DNA from: Candidatus Palauibacter soopunensis
GTDB lineage: Bacteria > Gemmatimonadota > Gemmatimonadetes > Palauibacterales > Palauibacteraceae
Length of the DNA stretch: 64,000 bases
Assembly (NCBI RefSeq): GCF_947581735.1
Contig: NZ_CANPVT010000001.1
Location: 1-64,000 of the forward strand
Direction: 5' to 3'
Below the pieces are notes generated by a model. It saw nothing but the letters and a program-made list of their open reading frames with translations, made no database searches and was not told the origin of the DNA. The position numbers were made by a program, and so were the translations under genes. Shown piece after piece: positions 46,861 through 55,897 of the stretch (the first letter of the stretch is position 1; each line of letters starts with the position of its first letter).

Positions 46861-48120
46861 CTATACGCGGGCGGCGAGCACTCCGAGGAGGCGGTCGACG
46901 TCGTCGCGGTTGTTGAACATCGCGACGGCGGCGCGGAGGAGTTCCCCTCCCTCCTGGTAGGTGAAGAACACGCCTTCCGCGCGGAGGGCGTCGCCGAGTT
47001 CATCCGGATCCATCCCGTGATAGAAGCTCACGATCGCCGAGGGATTGGCGGGCGGCGTGAACAGCTTCATGCCGAGGTCCGCGGCCCCCTCCCGGAGCTG
47101 GCCGGCGAGCGCGTGCGTGTGCTCGGCGATCCGCTCCAGCCCCACCTCGCCGAGGAAGCCGAGGGCGGCGTCCATGGCCGCGATCGGGCCGTAGGCCGGG
47201 TTCGCGTACTCGTACTTCTGTGCGTCCGTCTTCAGCCGGTACTGGTGCTCGGGGAGCGTCTCGGCCACGTGCCCATGCCCGAAGCGGTCGGGCTGCATCC
47301 ACTCGTGGTGTTCCCGGCGCACGTACAGTGGCGCGCAGCCGAAGTCGGCGAAGAGCCACTTGTAGCCGTTGCCGCACGCGAAGTCGACGCCCTCGTCGTG
47401 GAGGTTCGTGGGGAACGTGCCGAACGCCTGGATTCCGTCGGCGAACAGGTAGCCGCCGCGCGCGTGCACGATCTCGGCCAGCGTCGGCAGGTCGTGTCGG
47501 AACCCGTTCCGGTTCGAGACCCACGCCACGCTGATGAGGCGCGTGCGGTCGTCGGTGTAGGCGTCGTAGTCCTCGGGGTGGGCGCGCCCCTCGCGGGAGG
47601 GGATGATCCGGAGTTCGACTCCGTGGCGCCGCTCGAGCTCGCGGTACACGACGAAGGCGGTGACGAAGTGGAGTTCGTCGATGACCACGTTGTCGCCCGG
47701 CTGCCAGTCGATCGCCTTCGCCACCATGTTCTCGCCGTCGCTGGTCGAGAACAGGAGCGCGATCTCGTCCTCGTCCGCCCCGAACAGGCTGGCGAAGCGG
47801 CTGCGGGCGCGGGCCGTGGCCCGCCCGCGGCTCCCCGGATCGTTGTAGCTCAGCTTCTCGTCCGCGTACGCGACGAGCGCCTCGTGAACGGGACGCGGGA
47901 GCGGCCCGGTTGAGGCCGTATTCAGATACGCGAACTCCTCCGTGACCGGGAACTCGCCACGGATCCCGAGCGGATCATCGTCCGACCCGGGGACAGGAGA
48001 CGTACGCGGGCCGGCATCGCGAGCCTCGGGCGCGTGCGCGGCGAGGGCCGGCGCGACGGGCAGCGCGAGCCCCGCGGCGGCGGTCGTCCTGACGAAGTTG
48101 CGGCGGCTCCACTCAGTCAT
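46861..48120 (-). CDS. Tat-exported class V aminotransferase-like PLP enzyme
   Basis: A 419-residue fold-type I PLP enzyme with an N-terminal twin-arginine signal (SRRNFVRTTAAAGLALPVAPAL). LLFSTSDGENMVAKA is the phosphate-binding region. YLFADGIQAFGTFP has the aspartate that contacts the pyridine nitrogen, and GNGYKWLFADFG has the Schiff-base lysine. It belongs to the cysteine desulfurase/kynureninase-like class V family, but the serine-sulfur loop of desulfurases is absent. Export of such an enzyme is unusual; the periplasmic substrate is unknown. The start is ATG 48120 behind AGGAGGGACGG. Confidence 0.88.
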   Translation of the reverse strand: MTEWSRRNFVRTTAAAGLALPVAPALAAHAPEARDAGPRTSPVPGSDDDPLGIRGEFPVTEEFAYLNTASTGPLPRPVHEALVAYADEKLSYNDPGSRGRATARARSRFASLFGADEDEIALLFSTSDGENMVAKAIDWQPGDNVVIDELHFVTAFVVYRELERRHGVELRIIPSREGRAHPEDYDAYTDDRTRLISVAWVSNRNGFRHDLPTLAEIVHARGGYLFADGIQAFGTFPTNLHDEGVDFACGNGYKWLFADFGCAPLYVRREHHEWMQPDRFGHGHVAETLPEHQYRLKTDAQKYEYANPAYGPIAAMDAALGFLGEVGLERIAEHTHALAGQLREGAADLGMKLFTPPANPSAIVSFYHGMDPDELGDALRAEGVFFTYQEGGELLRAAVAMFNNRDDVDRLLGVLAARV

Positions 48121-48224
48121 CCGTCCCTCCTGATCCCTCGCGTGCCCGATCTGTCGCAGACCCCCGAAACGACCCTCGGAACGTACGTCCACAACCCGTT
48201 CGGGGGACAGCGACGCACCCCGAA

Positions 48225-48242
48225 ACGTTCCCGCGGGAACGT
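48225..48242. promoter_or_regulatory. Perfect 18-bp palindrome in divergent intergenic region
   Basis: ACGTTCCCGCGGGAACGT reads the same on both strands. It lies between the divergent PLP enzyme and cupin genes, about 105 and 94 bases from their starts. A related GGAACGT half-site with ACGTACGT lies at 48178-48188. A dimeric repressor controlling both genes is the simplest reading. Confidence 0.5.
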
Positions 48243-48335
48243 CGGTCGGCGCGCAAGCCGTGGACCGGGCCGATGGGCCGGTCTAGAATCCGCGTGCCGT
48301 CTCATCTCTCCATGAATCGAAACCGGAGCCGGACC

Positions 48336-48863
48336 ATGTCGAAGCTGATCGTCGCCACCCTCGCGGCGGGCGTCCTCTGGAGCGCGGCGCCGGGCGACCG
48401 CCCGGACAACCCGCCGGCCACCTTCATCTCCGCGGCCGACATCCTCGCCACGATCGCGAACGCGCCGGAGGGCCGGGTCAGCGACCAGGCGATCCGGCAC
48501 ATCGACGCGGGCGGACACAACGCCGGCGTCGGCGTCGTCCAGCGCCCGCCGACCACGTCGCTCGGGGCGATCCAGCACCACAAGCAGACCGAGGTCTACT
48601 ACGTCGTCTCCGGCCGCGGCACGCTGGTGACGGGCGGAGAACTCTCCGACGCGCGCGAACTCGACCCGGAGGGCCAGACGGTGCGAACGCTCACCGGCCC
48701 CAGCGCCGTGGGCGGGATCGTGGGCGGCGAGAGCCAGGAGGTCGGCCCCGGCGACATGCTCATTATTCCAGCGGGTTCGCCGCACGGCTTCAGCGAGGTC
48801 ACGGAGACGATCACCTACATCGTCGTGCGCGTCGACCCGGAGCAACTCGTCGAGCTAAAGTAG
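48336..48863 (+). CDS. Exported cupin-domain protein
   Basis: A 175-residue protein with a signal peptide (KLIVATLAAGVLWSAAP). The cupin motifs are recognisable: HHKQTEVYYVVSGRGTLVTG is motif 1 with its histidine pair and glutamate, and GDMLIIPAGSPHGFSEV is motif 2. The metal set (two His and Glu, then His) appears complete. Single-cupin proteins of this kind are enzymes or ligand binders; no substrate is evident. The ATG at 48336 follows GGAG; an upstream ATG at 48312 would add eight residues. Confidence 0.8.
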   Translation: MSKLIVATLAAGVLWSAAPGDRPDNPPATFISAADILATIANAPEGRVSDQAIRHIDAGGHNAGVGVVQRPPTTSLGAIQHHKQTEVYYVVSGRGTLVTGGELSDARELDPEGQTVRTLTGPSAVGGIVGGESQEVGPGDMLIIPAGSPHGFSEVTETITYIVVRVDPEQLVELK

Positions 48864-48900
48864 GGAACGCCAACCGATCCACCGTCGGAGGGACACGGGT

Positions 48901-50616
48901 ATGAGCGACTTCACGCGGCGTGACTTCATGGCGGTCTCCGGCCTCGCGGCGGGCGGCGCGGCGCTGGCGGGCTGCGGCCCCGAAGGCCCCGGAGGCGGAT
49001 CCCGCACCGCCGTCACCGCGGCCGGAGGCGCCGCGGACCTCGTCGTCCGCGACGCGACCGTCTACACCGTGGACGACGACCTGCCGCGCGCCGAGGCGTT
49101 CGCCGTCAAGAGCGGCCGCTTCCTCGCCGTGGGCTCGAGCGACGATGTCTCGAACCTCATCGGCCCCGGCACCGACGTGATCGATGCCGCCGGCCACACC
49201 GTCGTCCCCGGCTTCATCGACGCCCACAACCACCCCTTCTATTCCGGCACCAAGCACCTCAAGCAGGTGAGCCTCGACGTGCGCTCGATCGAGGGCATCA
49301 AGAGCGCGCTGAGCGAGCGGGCCCAGAACACACCGCCGGGCCAGTGGGTGCAGGGGTTCCTCTACGACGACACGAAGCTCGAGGACGGGCGTCCGCTGAC
49401 GCGCGCGGACATCGACGACGCGGTCCCGGACCACCCCGTCTCCGTCACCCACCGCGGTGGCCACACCGGCGTCTACAACTCCCGGGCGTTCGAACTCGCC
49501 GGGATCACGGCGGACACACCCGACCCGCCCGGCGGCAGGTACTACAGGGAGAACGGCGAACTCACCGGGCGCGTGGCGGAACACGCCAAGGACCCGCTCG
49601 AAAGCCTCATCCCCGCGGGGACGACGCGCGCCGAGCGGCAGGAGAGCATCCGCCTCATCGGCGAGCGCATGGCCGCGGCCGGCCTCACCTCCGTGCACGA
49701 GACCGGGGCGGGCAACGACTTCGTGAGCTACCAGGACGCCCACGAGGCGGGCGAACTCCACTTCCGCGCCTACGTCTTCCCCAACGCGGGCCACCCCTCC
49801 GGCCTCTTCGACGCCCTCAAGACGGCGGGCATCCGCACCGGTTTCGGGGATGAGTGGGTGAAGGTGGGCGGCATCAAGTACGGGGCGGACGGCTCGGCCT
49901 CCGAGCGCACCATGGCCATGTCCACGCCGTATGTCGGGCGTCCGGACGACTACGGCATCCTCACGATGAACCAGGAGGAGATCCACGAGGCGGTGGACGA
50001 CGCGGTGCGCAACGGCTGGCAGATCGGCATCCACGCGAACGGAGACCTCGCGATCGACATGTGCCTCACCGCCTTCGAGCGCGCGCAGCAGGAGATGCCG
50101 CAGGCCGATCCCCGCTTCCGCCTCGAGCACTGCTCGCTCGTGAACGACGATCTCCTGCGCAGGATCCAGGACGTGGGCGCGATCCCCACGCCGTTCTACA
50201 CCTACGTCCACTTCCACGGCAACAAGTGGGGCGAGTACGGCGCCGAGAAGATGGAATGGATGTTCGCGCACCGGCGGTTCATCGACTACGGGATTCCGGT
50301 GGCGGGCGCTTCCGACTATCCGCCGGGGCCGTTCGAGACGCTGATGGGCATTCAGAGCATGGTCACGCGCACGGACATGCAGGGGCGCGAGTGGGGCCCG
50401 AGCCAGAAGATCACGGTGGAGGAGGCGCTCCGCGTGTGCACGATCAACGGGGCCCACGCCGCGTTCGAGGAGGGGATCAAGGGATCGATCACCGCCGGCA
50501 AGCTGGCGGATTTCGTGATCCTCGCGGAGGACCCGCACACGGCGGACCCGTTCGCGATCAAGGACATCGAGATCCTGCGCACCGTCGTCGGCGGACGCGC
50601 GACATACGAGGCCTGA
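48901..50616 (+). CDS. Amidohydrolase-family lipoprotein (YtcJ-like), first copy
   Basis: A 571-residue YtcJ/NfdA-like metal-dependent hydrolase. The N-terminus RRDFMAVSGLAAGGAALAGC combines a Tat motif with a lipobox cysteine, so it is exported folded and lipid-anchored. The metal-binding motif is FIDAHNHPF. THRGGHTGVYNSRAF and HANGDLAIDM give later ligand histidines, and EHCSLVNDD and SDYPPGPFETLMG complete the barrel. The family hydrolyses amides, formamides or cyclic imides. The protein is nearly 570 residues, as usual. It is duplicated directly downstream and lies 38 bases after the cupin gene. Confidence 0.88.
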   Translation: MSDFTRRDFMAVSGLAAGGAALAGCGPEGPGGGSRTAVTAAGGAADLVVRDATVYTVDDDLPRAEAFAVKSGRFLAVGSSDDVSNLIGPGTDVIDAAGHTVVPGFIDAHNHPFYSGTKHLKQVSLDVRSIEGIKSALSERAQNTPPGQWVQGFLYDDTKLEDGRPLTRADIDDAVPDHPVSVTHRGGHTGVYNSRAFELAGITADTPDPPGGRYYRENGELTGRVAEHAKDPLESLIPAGTTRAERQESIRLIGERMAAAGLTSVHETGAGNDFVSYQDAHEAGELHFRAYVFPNAGHPSGLFDALKTAGIRTGFGDEWVKVGGIKYGADGSASERTMAMSTPYVGRPDDYGILTMNQEEIHEAVDDAVRNGWQIGIHANGDLAIDMCLTAFERAQQEMPQADPRFRLEHCSLVNDDLLRRIQDVGAIPTPFYTYVHFHGNKWGEYGAEKMEWMFAHRRFIDYGIPVAGASDYPPGPFETLMGIQSMVTRTDMQGREWGPSQKITVEEALRVCTINGAHAAFEEGIKGSITAGKLADFVILAEDPHTADPFAIKDIEILRTVVGGRATYEA

Positions 50617-50626
50617 GGAGACGAAG

Positions 50627-52333
50627 ATGAGCGAGGTCAATCGCCGGGAGTTCATGGCCCTTTCCGGGCTCGCGGCCGGGGGCGCGGCCCTGGCGGGCTG
50701 CGGGACGCAGGGCGGGAGCGGCGGGCAGGGCGGCGCCGGCGGCTCCGCGCACGCGGACCAGGTCGTGACGAACGCGAACGTCTACACGGTGGACGACGCG
50801 AACCCCAGGGCCGAGGCGCTCGCCGTACAGGGCGGCCGCTTCCTCGCCGTGGGCTCGAACGACGACATCGCCAACCTCATCGGACCGCGCACCGCGCGCA
50901 TCGACGCGGGCGGCGGTACCGTCGTCCCCGGCTTCATCGACGCGCACAATCATCCCTCCTCGGCCGGCATGCGCCACCTCACGCAGGTGGACATGAACAT
51001 CCGCACGATCGAGGGGATGAAGTCCGCCCTCCGCGAGCGCGCGCAGAACACGCCTCCGGGCGAGTGGGTCGTCGGCTTCCTCTACGACGACACGAAGATC
51101 GAGGAGGGGCGCCCGCTCAACCGGCGCGACATCGACGAGGCCGTGCCCGACCACCCGGTCCAGGTCACGCACCGGGGCGGGCACACGAGCGTCTACAACT
51201 CGAAGGCGTTCGAACTGGCCGGGATCACCGTGGACACGCCCGACCCGACGGGCGGGCACTTCTACCGCGAGGACGGCGAACTCACCGGCAAGGTCGCCTC
51301 GCTCGCGCGCCGCCCGCTGCAGCGCCTCGTCCCCGGCGGGAGCACGCGGGACGACCGCCAGGCCGGCGTCGCCCTCATCGGCGAACTGATGTCCGCGGCC
51401 GGCATCACCTCGGTTCACGAGACGGGCGGGAACAGCCAGGGCCTGACCGCGCTGCAGGACGCGTACGACGCGGGAGACCTCCGCTTCCGCATGTACTACT
51501 TCCCCTCCGGCGGCAGCCTGCTCTTCTCGGCGCTCAAGCAGGCGGGGGTTCGCACCGGCTTCGGCGACGAGAACCTGCGCATCGGCGCGGTCAAGTACAG
51601 CGCGGACGGCTCCGCCTCGGAGCGCACGATGGCGATGCGCACCCCGTACGTCGGGCGCCCGGACGACTACGGCATCAGCACCATGACCCAGGAGGACATC
51701 CACCGGGCGGTGGACGACGCCGTCGGCGCCGGTTTCCAGATCGCGATCCACGCGAACGGCGACAGGACGATCGACATGTGCCTCAACGCATACGAGCGGG
51801 TCCAGCGCGAGATGCCGCAGGCCGACCCCCGCTTCCGCCTCGAGCACTGCTCGCTCGTGGATGATCCCCTTCTGCAGCGGATAAAGGACATCGGCGCCAT
51901 CCCGACGCCCTTCTACACCTACATCCATTTCCACGGGAACAAGTGGGGCGAGTACGGGGCGGAGAAGATGGAATGGATGTTCGCGCACCGCCGCTTCCTC
52001 GACTACGACATCCCCGTGGCGGGGGCGTCCGACTATCCGCCCGGGCCGTTCGAGGCGCTGATGGCCATCCAGAGCATGGTCACGCGCACGGACATGCAGG
52101 GACGCGAATGGGGCCCGAGCCAGAAGATCTCGGTCCCCGAGGCGCTCCGCATCTGCACGATCAACGGGGCCCACGCCTCCTTCGAGGAGCACATCAAGGG
52201 CTCGATCACCGAGGGGAAGCTGGCGGACTACGTCATCCTGGGCGACGATCCCCACGCGGCCGACCCGTACGCGATCAAGGAGATCGAAGTCGTCCGCACC
52301 GTTCTCGGCGGCCGCACCACCCACGAGGCCTGA
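50627..52333 (+). CDS. Amidohydrolase-family lipoprotein (YtcJ-like), second copy
   Basis: A 568-residue paralogue of the gene just upstream; long stretches match almost residue for residue. It has the same twin-arginine/lipobox N-terminus (RREFMALSGLAAGGAALAGC) and keeps FIDAHNHPS, the THRGGHTSVYNSKAF block, HANGDRTIDM and EHCSLVDDPLL. Differences gather in the linker after the lipobox and in the substrate-facing stretch around residues 225-310. The copies therefore probably use different substrates. It starts ten bases after the first copy and is part of the same transcript. Confidence 0.88.
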   Translation: MSEVNRREFMALSGLAAGGAALAGCGTQGGSGGQGGAGGSAHADQVVTNANVYTVDDANPRAEALAVQGGRFLAVGSNDDIANLIGPRTARIDAGGGTVVPGFIDAHNHPSSAGMRHLTQVDMNIRTIEGMKSALRERAQNTPPGEWVVGFLYDDTKIEEGRPLNRRDIDEAVPDHPVQVTHRGGHTSVYNSKAFELAGITVDTPDPTGGHFYREDGELTGKVASLARRPLQRLVPGGSTRDDRQAGVALIGELMSAAGITSVHETGGNSQGLTALQDAYDAGDLRFRMYYFPSGGSLLFSALKQAGVRTGFGDENLRIGAVKYSADGSASERTMAMRTPYVGRPDDYGISTMTQEDIHRAVDDAVGAGFQIAIHANGDRTIDMCLNAYERVQREMPQADPRFRLEHCSLVDDPLLQRIKDIGAIPTPFYTYIHFHGNKWGEYGAEKMEWMFAHRRFLDYDIPVAGASDYPPGPFEALMAIQSMVTRTDMQGREWGPSQKISVPEALRICTINGAHASFEEHIKGSITEGKLADYVILGDDPHAADPYAIKEIEVVRTVLGGRTTHEA

Positions 52334-52376
52334 GCCCGCGCCGCCGGAAACCGCCAACCCGAAGCCTGGAGTCGTC

Positions 52377-53156
52377 ATGAGTGACGTTCTTCTCGTCGAG
52401 AAGCTCGACGGACATATCGCCAAGCTCACGGTCAACCGGCCGGAGAAACTCAACGCGCTGAACGGCGCCGTCCGCTGCGCCATCTTCGGCGCGCTCGACC
52501 GCCTGGCGGCGGACGACGAGGTCCGCGTCGTCATCATCACCGGGGCCGGCGACCGCTCCTTCATCGCAGGCGCCGACATCTCGGAGTTCAAGGACGCGCG
52601 TCCGGTCGAGCAGTACCGCACCATGACGCGCGGCGACATGTACAGCGCGATCGAGGCCTTCCCCAAACCCGTCATCGCGATGATCAACGGCTTCTGCCTC
52701 GGCGGCGGCTGCGAACTCGCCATGTCGTGCGACATGCGCGTGGCGTCGACCTCGGCCCGCATCGGCCAGCCGGAGATCAACCTCGGACTCATCCCCGGCG
52801 CCGGCGGCACGCAGCGGCTCCCGCGGCTCGTCGGCGAGGGCTGGGCGATGCGGCTCGTGATGAGCGGCGAGTTGATCCCGGGGGAGAAGGCCGAGCAGAT
52901 CGGCCTCGTGGAGGCCGCGGTCGCCCCCGAGGAACTCGAGGGTCACGTGATGGAACTCGCGTCGAGCATCGCGAGCCGCAGCCCGGTCGCGCTTCAGGCG
53001 GCCAAGGAGTCTATCCTCGCCGCGCGGCGGATGCCGCTGGATGAGGGGCTGAAGTTCGAGCGGAGCTGGTTCTCGCTCCTCTTCTCGACGGACGACATGG
53101 CGGAGGGCGTGGGCGCCTTCCTGGAGAAGCGGAAGCCCGAGTTCAGGGGCTCCTGA
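52377..53156 (+). CDS. Enoyl-CoA hydratase
   Basis: A 259-residue crotonase-family hydratase of standard length. FIAGADISEFK and GFCLGGGCELAMSCD are the oxyanion-hole segments. QPEINLGLIPGAGGTQRLPR carries both catalytic glutamates, as in true 2-enoyl-CoA hydratases. PLDEGLKFERSWFSLLFST is the C-terminal trimer helix. It is the closest to a classical FadB-type/crotonase hydratase among the four in the window. It lies 43 bases after the amidohydrolases and may share their transcript. Confidence 0.92.
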   Translation: MSDVLLVEKLDGHIAKLTVNRPEKLNALNGAVRCAIFGALDRLAADDEVRVVIITGAGDRSFIAGADISEFKDARPVEQYRTMTRGDMYSAIEAFPKPVIAMINGFCLGGGCELAMSCDMRVASTSARIGQPEINLGLIPGAGGTQRLPRLVGEGWAMRLVMSGELIPGEKAEQIGLVEAAVAPEELEGHVMELASSIASRSPVALQAAKESILAARRMPLDEGLKFERSWFSLLFSTDDMAEGVGAFLEKRKPEFRGS

Positions 53157-53257
53157 GCGGGATCCTCACGGGACGCCGACGGCGCGGCGATTGCCCGGCG
53201 CGGCTGGCAGCCGGTGGCGGTGCGGCTGCGAGCGCGCGGCGGGCTACCGTCGCGAGG

Positions 53258-53515
53258 CTAGGACGCCGGCGTTACGACGCTGACGAAGCGGCGGCCTCGC
53301 CGGCGGTGGAATTCGACCTGTCCGTCGGCGAGCGCGAACAGCGTGTCGTCCTTCCCCCGGCCGACGTTGCGACCCGGGTGGAAGGGCGTGCCCCGCTGCC
53401 GGATGAGGATGTTGCCCGCGACCACGTGCTCGCCGCCGTATTTCTTGACGCCGAGGTACTGCGCGTTCGAATCGCGTCCGTTGCGGCTGGAGCCGACACC
53501 TTTCTTATGCGCCAT
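53258..53515 (-). CDS. rpmA: 50S ribosomal protein L27
   Basis: An 85-residue protein equal to L27 in length. [20 protein letters not shown] at the N-terminus and [20 protein letters not shown] are the family signature. The N-terminal tail reaches the peptidyl-transferase centre. No cleavable N-terminal extension is present. Its ATG overlaps the L21 stop by one base (TGATG), which keeps the classic rplU-rpmA operon. Confidence 0.98.
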   Translation of the reverse strand: MAHKKGVGSSRNGRDSNAQYLGVKKYGGEHVVAGNILIRQRGTPFHPGRNVGRGKDDTLFALADGQVEFHRRRGRRFVSVVTPAS

Positions 53516-54072
53516 CAGTCGCCTTCCTTCGCCGCAATGGCCTTGTCCACGTCGCTCTTGAGGATGCGGCCGTCCTTGCCCGTCCCCTCGATCGCGCCCA
53601 GGTCGAGTCCGTGCTCCTCTGCCAGCTTCCGCGCGACGGGCGTGATGTCCACCGGCGCCGCTTCGACGGCTTCCGGCGCGGGAGCGGCCGTGGCCTTCGG
53701 GGCAGTCTTCGGCTTGGGCGCCGCGGCCGCGGGCTTCGCCGCCGCCTCCTGCGGTTCGCCGGGCAGATCGATGCCGACGATGCGGATCTCCGTGTAGCCC
53801 TGGCGGTGCCCCTGCTTCCGCCGGTAGCCCTTCCGCCGCTTCATCTTGTAGACGATGATCTTGTCGCCGCGCCCGTGGCTCACGACCTCGGCCGCAACCG
53901 AGGCGCCCGTCACGCACGGGGCTCCGACGTGAACGTCCCCGTCCTGCTCGGCGAGCAGCACGTCGTCGAACTTGACCGTATCCCCGGGCTCGGCCTCGAG
54001 GGAGGGGATGCGGAGCACCGCGTCCTCCACCGCGCGAAACTGCTTTCCCTGGGCTTTGAAAATCGCGTACAT
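53515..54072 (-). CDS. rplU: 50S ribosomal protein L21 with C-terminal E3-binding-like domain
   Basis: A 185-residue protein, about 80 residues longer than a standard L21. Residues 1-104 are normal L21 ([33 protein letters not shown]). Residues 105-141 are an Ala/Pro/Lys linker. Residues 142-180 ([20 protein letters not shown], then [17 protein letters not shown]) have the pattern of the E3-binding domain of 2-oxoacid dehydrogenase acyltransferases. What that domain does on a ribosomal protein is not known from this sequence. It has its own promoter in the 100-base gap after rng. Confidence 0.95.
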   Translation of the reverse strand: MYAIFKAQGKQFRAVEDAVLRIPSLEAEPGDTVKFDDVLLAEQDGDVHVGAPCVTGASVAAEVVSHGRGDKIIVYKMKRRKGYRRKQGHRQGYTEIRIVGIDLPGEPQEAAAKPAAAAPKPKTAPKATAAPAPEAVEAAPVDITPVARKLAEEHGLDLGAIEGTGKDGRILKSDVDKAIAAKEGD

Positions 54073-54126
54073 ATCGTCGGATCACCGCTGAAATGCTGCT
54101 GGAATGCGCCGGATTGCGAGCCGCTG

Positions 54127-54155
54127 AGAGTACCCGCGCCGGGCGGATGTGTCAA
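54127..54155 (-). promoter_or_regulatory. Sigma-70 promoter of rplU-rpmA
   Basis: On the minus strand, TTGACA (54155-54150) is followed by exactly 17 bases and then TACTCT (54132-54127). Transcription would start near 54120 and give a leader of about 48 bases before the L21 ATG. It is one of the best promoter matches in the window. Confidence 0.65.
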
Positions 54156-54175
54156 ACAAAACGGCCGGTGGATGG

Positions 54176-55717
54176 CTAGCTGGAAATGTACTTCTTCGTG
54201 ACGTCGGCATCGGCCGGGTGGGCGAGGAGCCGGAACTCGTCGAGACCCAGCAGAGGGTCGTCGCGCAGATCGATCGCGATCCTGCCGCTGTTCCTCATTC
54301 GGCCCAGGAACTCCCGCTCGCGCTCCAGCAGGTGGAGGGCAATCACCGGGTGCGTGAGGATCGTGATCCCGCTCTCCCGGCCGGCCGCCGCGACCCGGTC
54401 CAGCGCCCGCTCCAGGCGGCGCACCACCGTCTCGGAGGCGAGGATTCTCCCCGCGCCCTCGCAGTAGGGACAGGGTTCCATCATCCGCTGGTGCAGGCTG
54501 GGGCTCACGCGCTGCCGGCTCAACTGGAGCAGGCCGAGTTCGGAGAGCCCGAACACCTTGGTGCGCGCGCGGTCGTGGCCCAGCAGCGTCCTCATCTGCT
54601 GCACGACCTTGTTGCGCGACTCCTCCTCGTTCATGTCGATGAAGTCGATGACGATGATCCCGCCCACGTCGCGCAGGCGGAGCTGGCGGGCGATCTCTCC
54701 CGCCGCCTCGAGGTTCGTCTTGAGGATGGTCTTCGCCGGGTCGCGGCGACCCGTGTAGCGCCCCGTGTTCACGTCGATCGAGACGAGGGCCTCCGTCTGT
54801 TCGATCACGACATGGCCGCCGGACTTCAGGTGGACGGTGCGGCCGAACGCACGCCGGATCTCCTCCTCGATCCCGAACTCGTCGAAGATGGGCGCCGCGC
54901 CGTCGTACCGGCTCACGCGCTCGAGCAGATCCGGGTCCACCTGTCCGAGATAGGAGCGGATCTCGTGGAACAGCTCCGCCGAATCCACCGTTAGCAGGTC
55001 GATCCGGTCGCTGAAGAGGTCGCGGATCATGCCCGACGTCAGCCGCGCGTCCTGGTACACGAGGGCGGGCGCCTTCATCCCCTTCTGTCGGCGCCGCACC
55101 TTCCGCCACGTCTTGCGCAGCGACTTGAGCTCCCGCTCGCAGGTCTCCTTCGTCAACTCCTCGCCGACGGTCCGGACGATGACCCCGCCGTCGTCGCCGA
55201 GGATGTCCCGCACCATGCGTCGCAGGCGGGCACGCGTTTCCCGGTCGCCGATCTTGCGGCTGACGCCGACGTGAGATGAGTCCGGGATGTACACCAGGAA
55301 GCGGCCCGGGAGGGAAACCTGCGTCGTGACGCGGGCCCCCTTCGTGCCGATGGGCTCCTTCACGACCTGGACGAGGAGCGTCTGATCCTTGCGGATCGCT
55401 TCCTCGATGCGGGGAGCGTTCTCGTTGCGGGCCCTCCGACGTCCCCCGTTTCGTTCCCGTCCCCCGTTCCCCTCTTCATCGGGATCTTCGTCGGACTGTA
55501 GATCGGAGGCGTGCAGAAAGGCGGACTTCTCGGCGCCGATGTCGACGAAGGCGGCCTGAAGTCCGGGCACGATCGCTTCGACCACGCCGAGATAGATATC
55601 GCCGGCGATGCGGCGCTCGTCGGGCCGTTCGTACATCAGTTCGACGAGCTTGCGGTCTTCTACGATCGCGACCCGTTTCTCGCGGGTCGTGGCGTTTACG
55701 ACGATCTCGCGGCGCAC
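54176..55717 (-). CDS. rng: Ribonuclease G (RNase E/G family)
   Basis: A 513-residue RNase G-type endonuclease. The S1 domain lies in the N-terminal third (GDIYLGVVEAIVPGLQAAFVD, FLHASDL), with an Arg/Asn-rich insert at about 85-110. DVNTGRYTGRRDPAKTILKTN is the 5'-sensor/DNase-like region. IVIDFIDMNEEESRNKV holds the catalytic aspartates, and CPYCEGAGR is the zinc-link motif. The long C-terminal scaffold arm of RNase E is absent. It processes rRNA and degrades mRNA. It precedes rplU on the same strand, a common bacterial arrangement. Confidence 0.95.
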   Translation of the reverse strand: MRREIVVNATTREKRVAIVEDRKLVELMYERPDERRIAGDIYLGVVEAIVPGLQAAFVDIGAEKSAFLHASDLQSDEDPDEEGNGGRERNGGRRRARNENAPRIEEAIRKDQTLLVQVVKEPIGTKGARVTTQVSLPGRFLVYIPDSSHVGVSRKIGDRETRARLRRMVRDILGDDGGVIVRTVGEELTKETCERELKSLRKTWRKVRRRQKGMKAPALVYQDARLTSGMIRDLFSDRIDLLTVDSAELFHEIRSYLGQVDPDLLERVSRYDGAAPIFDEFGIEEEIRRAFGRTVHLKSGGHVVIEQTEALVSIDVNTGRYTGRRDPAKTILKTNLEAAGEIARQLRLRDVGGIIVIDFIDMNEEESRNKVVQQMRTLLGHDRARTKVFGLSELGLLQLSRQRVSPSLHQRMMEPCPYCEGAGRILASETVVRRLERALDRVAAAGRESGITILTHPVIALHLLEREREFLGRMRNSGRIAIDLRDDPLLGLDEFRLLAHPADADVTKKYISS

Positions 55718-55897
55718 GTTACGTCAGCGCACGCGCGGGTTCGCCGCGCCCGATTGTGCTACCAGAGGGCTGGCATCCTGTAAGACTCGATTCTTCGCTG
55801 CGAACCGCCGGACGCTGCCCGGGGGTTCGTGTATCTGTTCGTTACTGCCCTGTTTCCGCTGACAGCCGTGACGCTCGGCTGAAACTGCTGCCCCAAA

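Noticed and set aside
48901-52333. The tandem amidohydrolase genes as an assembly duplication.
   Set aside because: The copies differ along their whole length in residues and in linker length, so they are real paralogues.
53516-54085. Extension of the L27 frame upstream into the L21 gene.
   Set aside because: L27 begins with the canonical MAHKK at 53515, and the upstream frame is an out-of-frame reading of L21.
55718-55897. A promoter for rng in the gap to the acyl-CoA dehydrogenase gene.
   Set aside because: Only weak -35/-10 matches (CTTACA with TAGCAC) were found, too poor to list.
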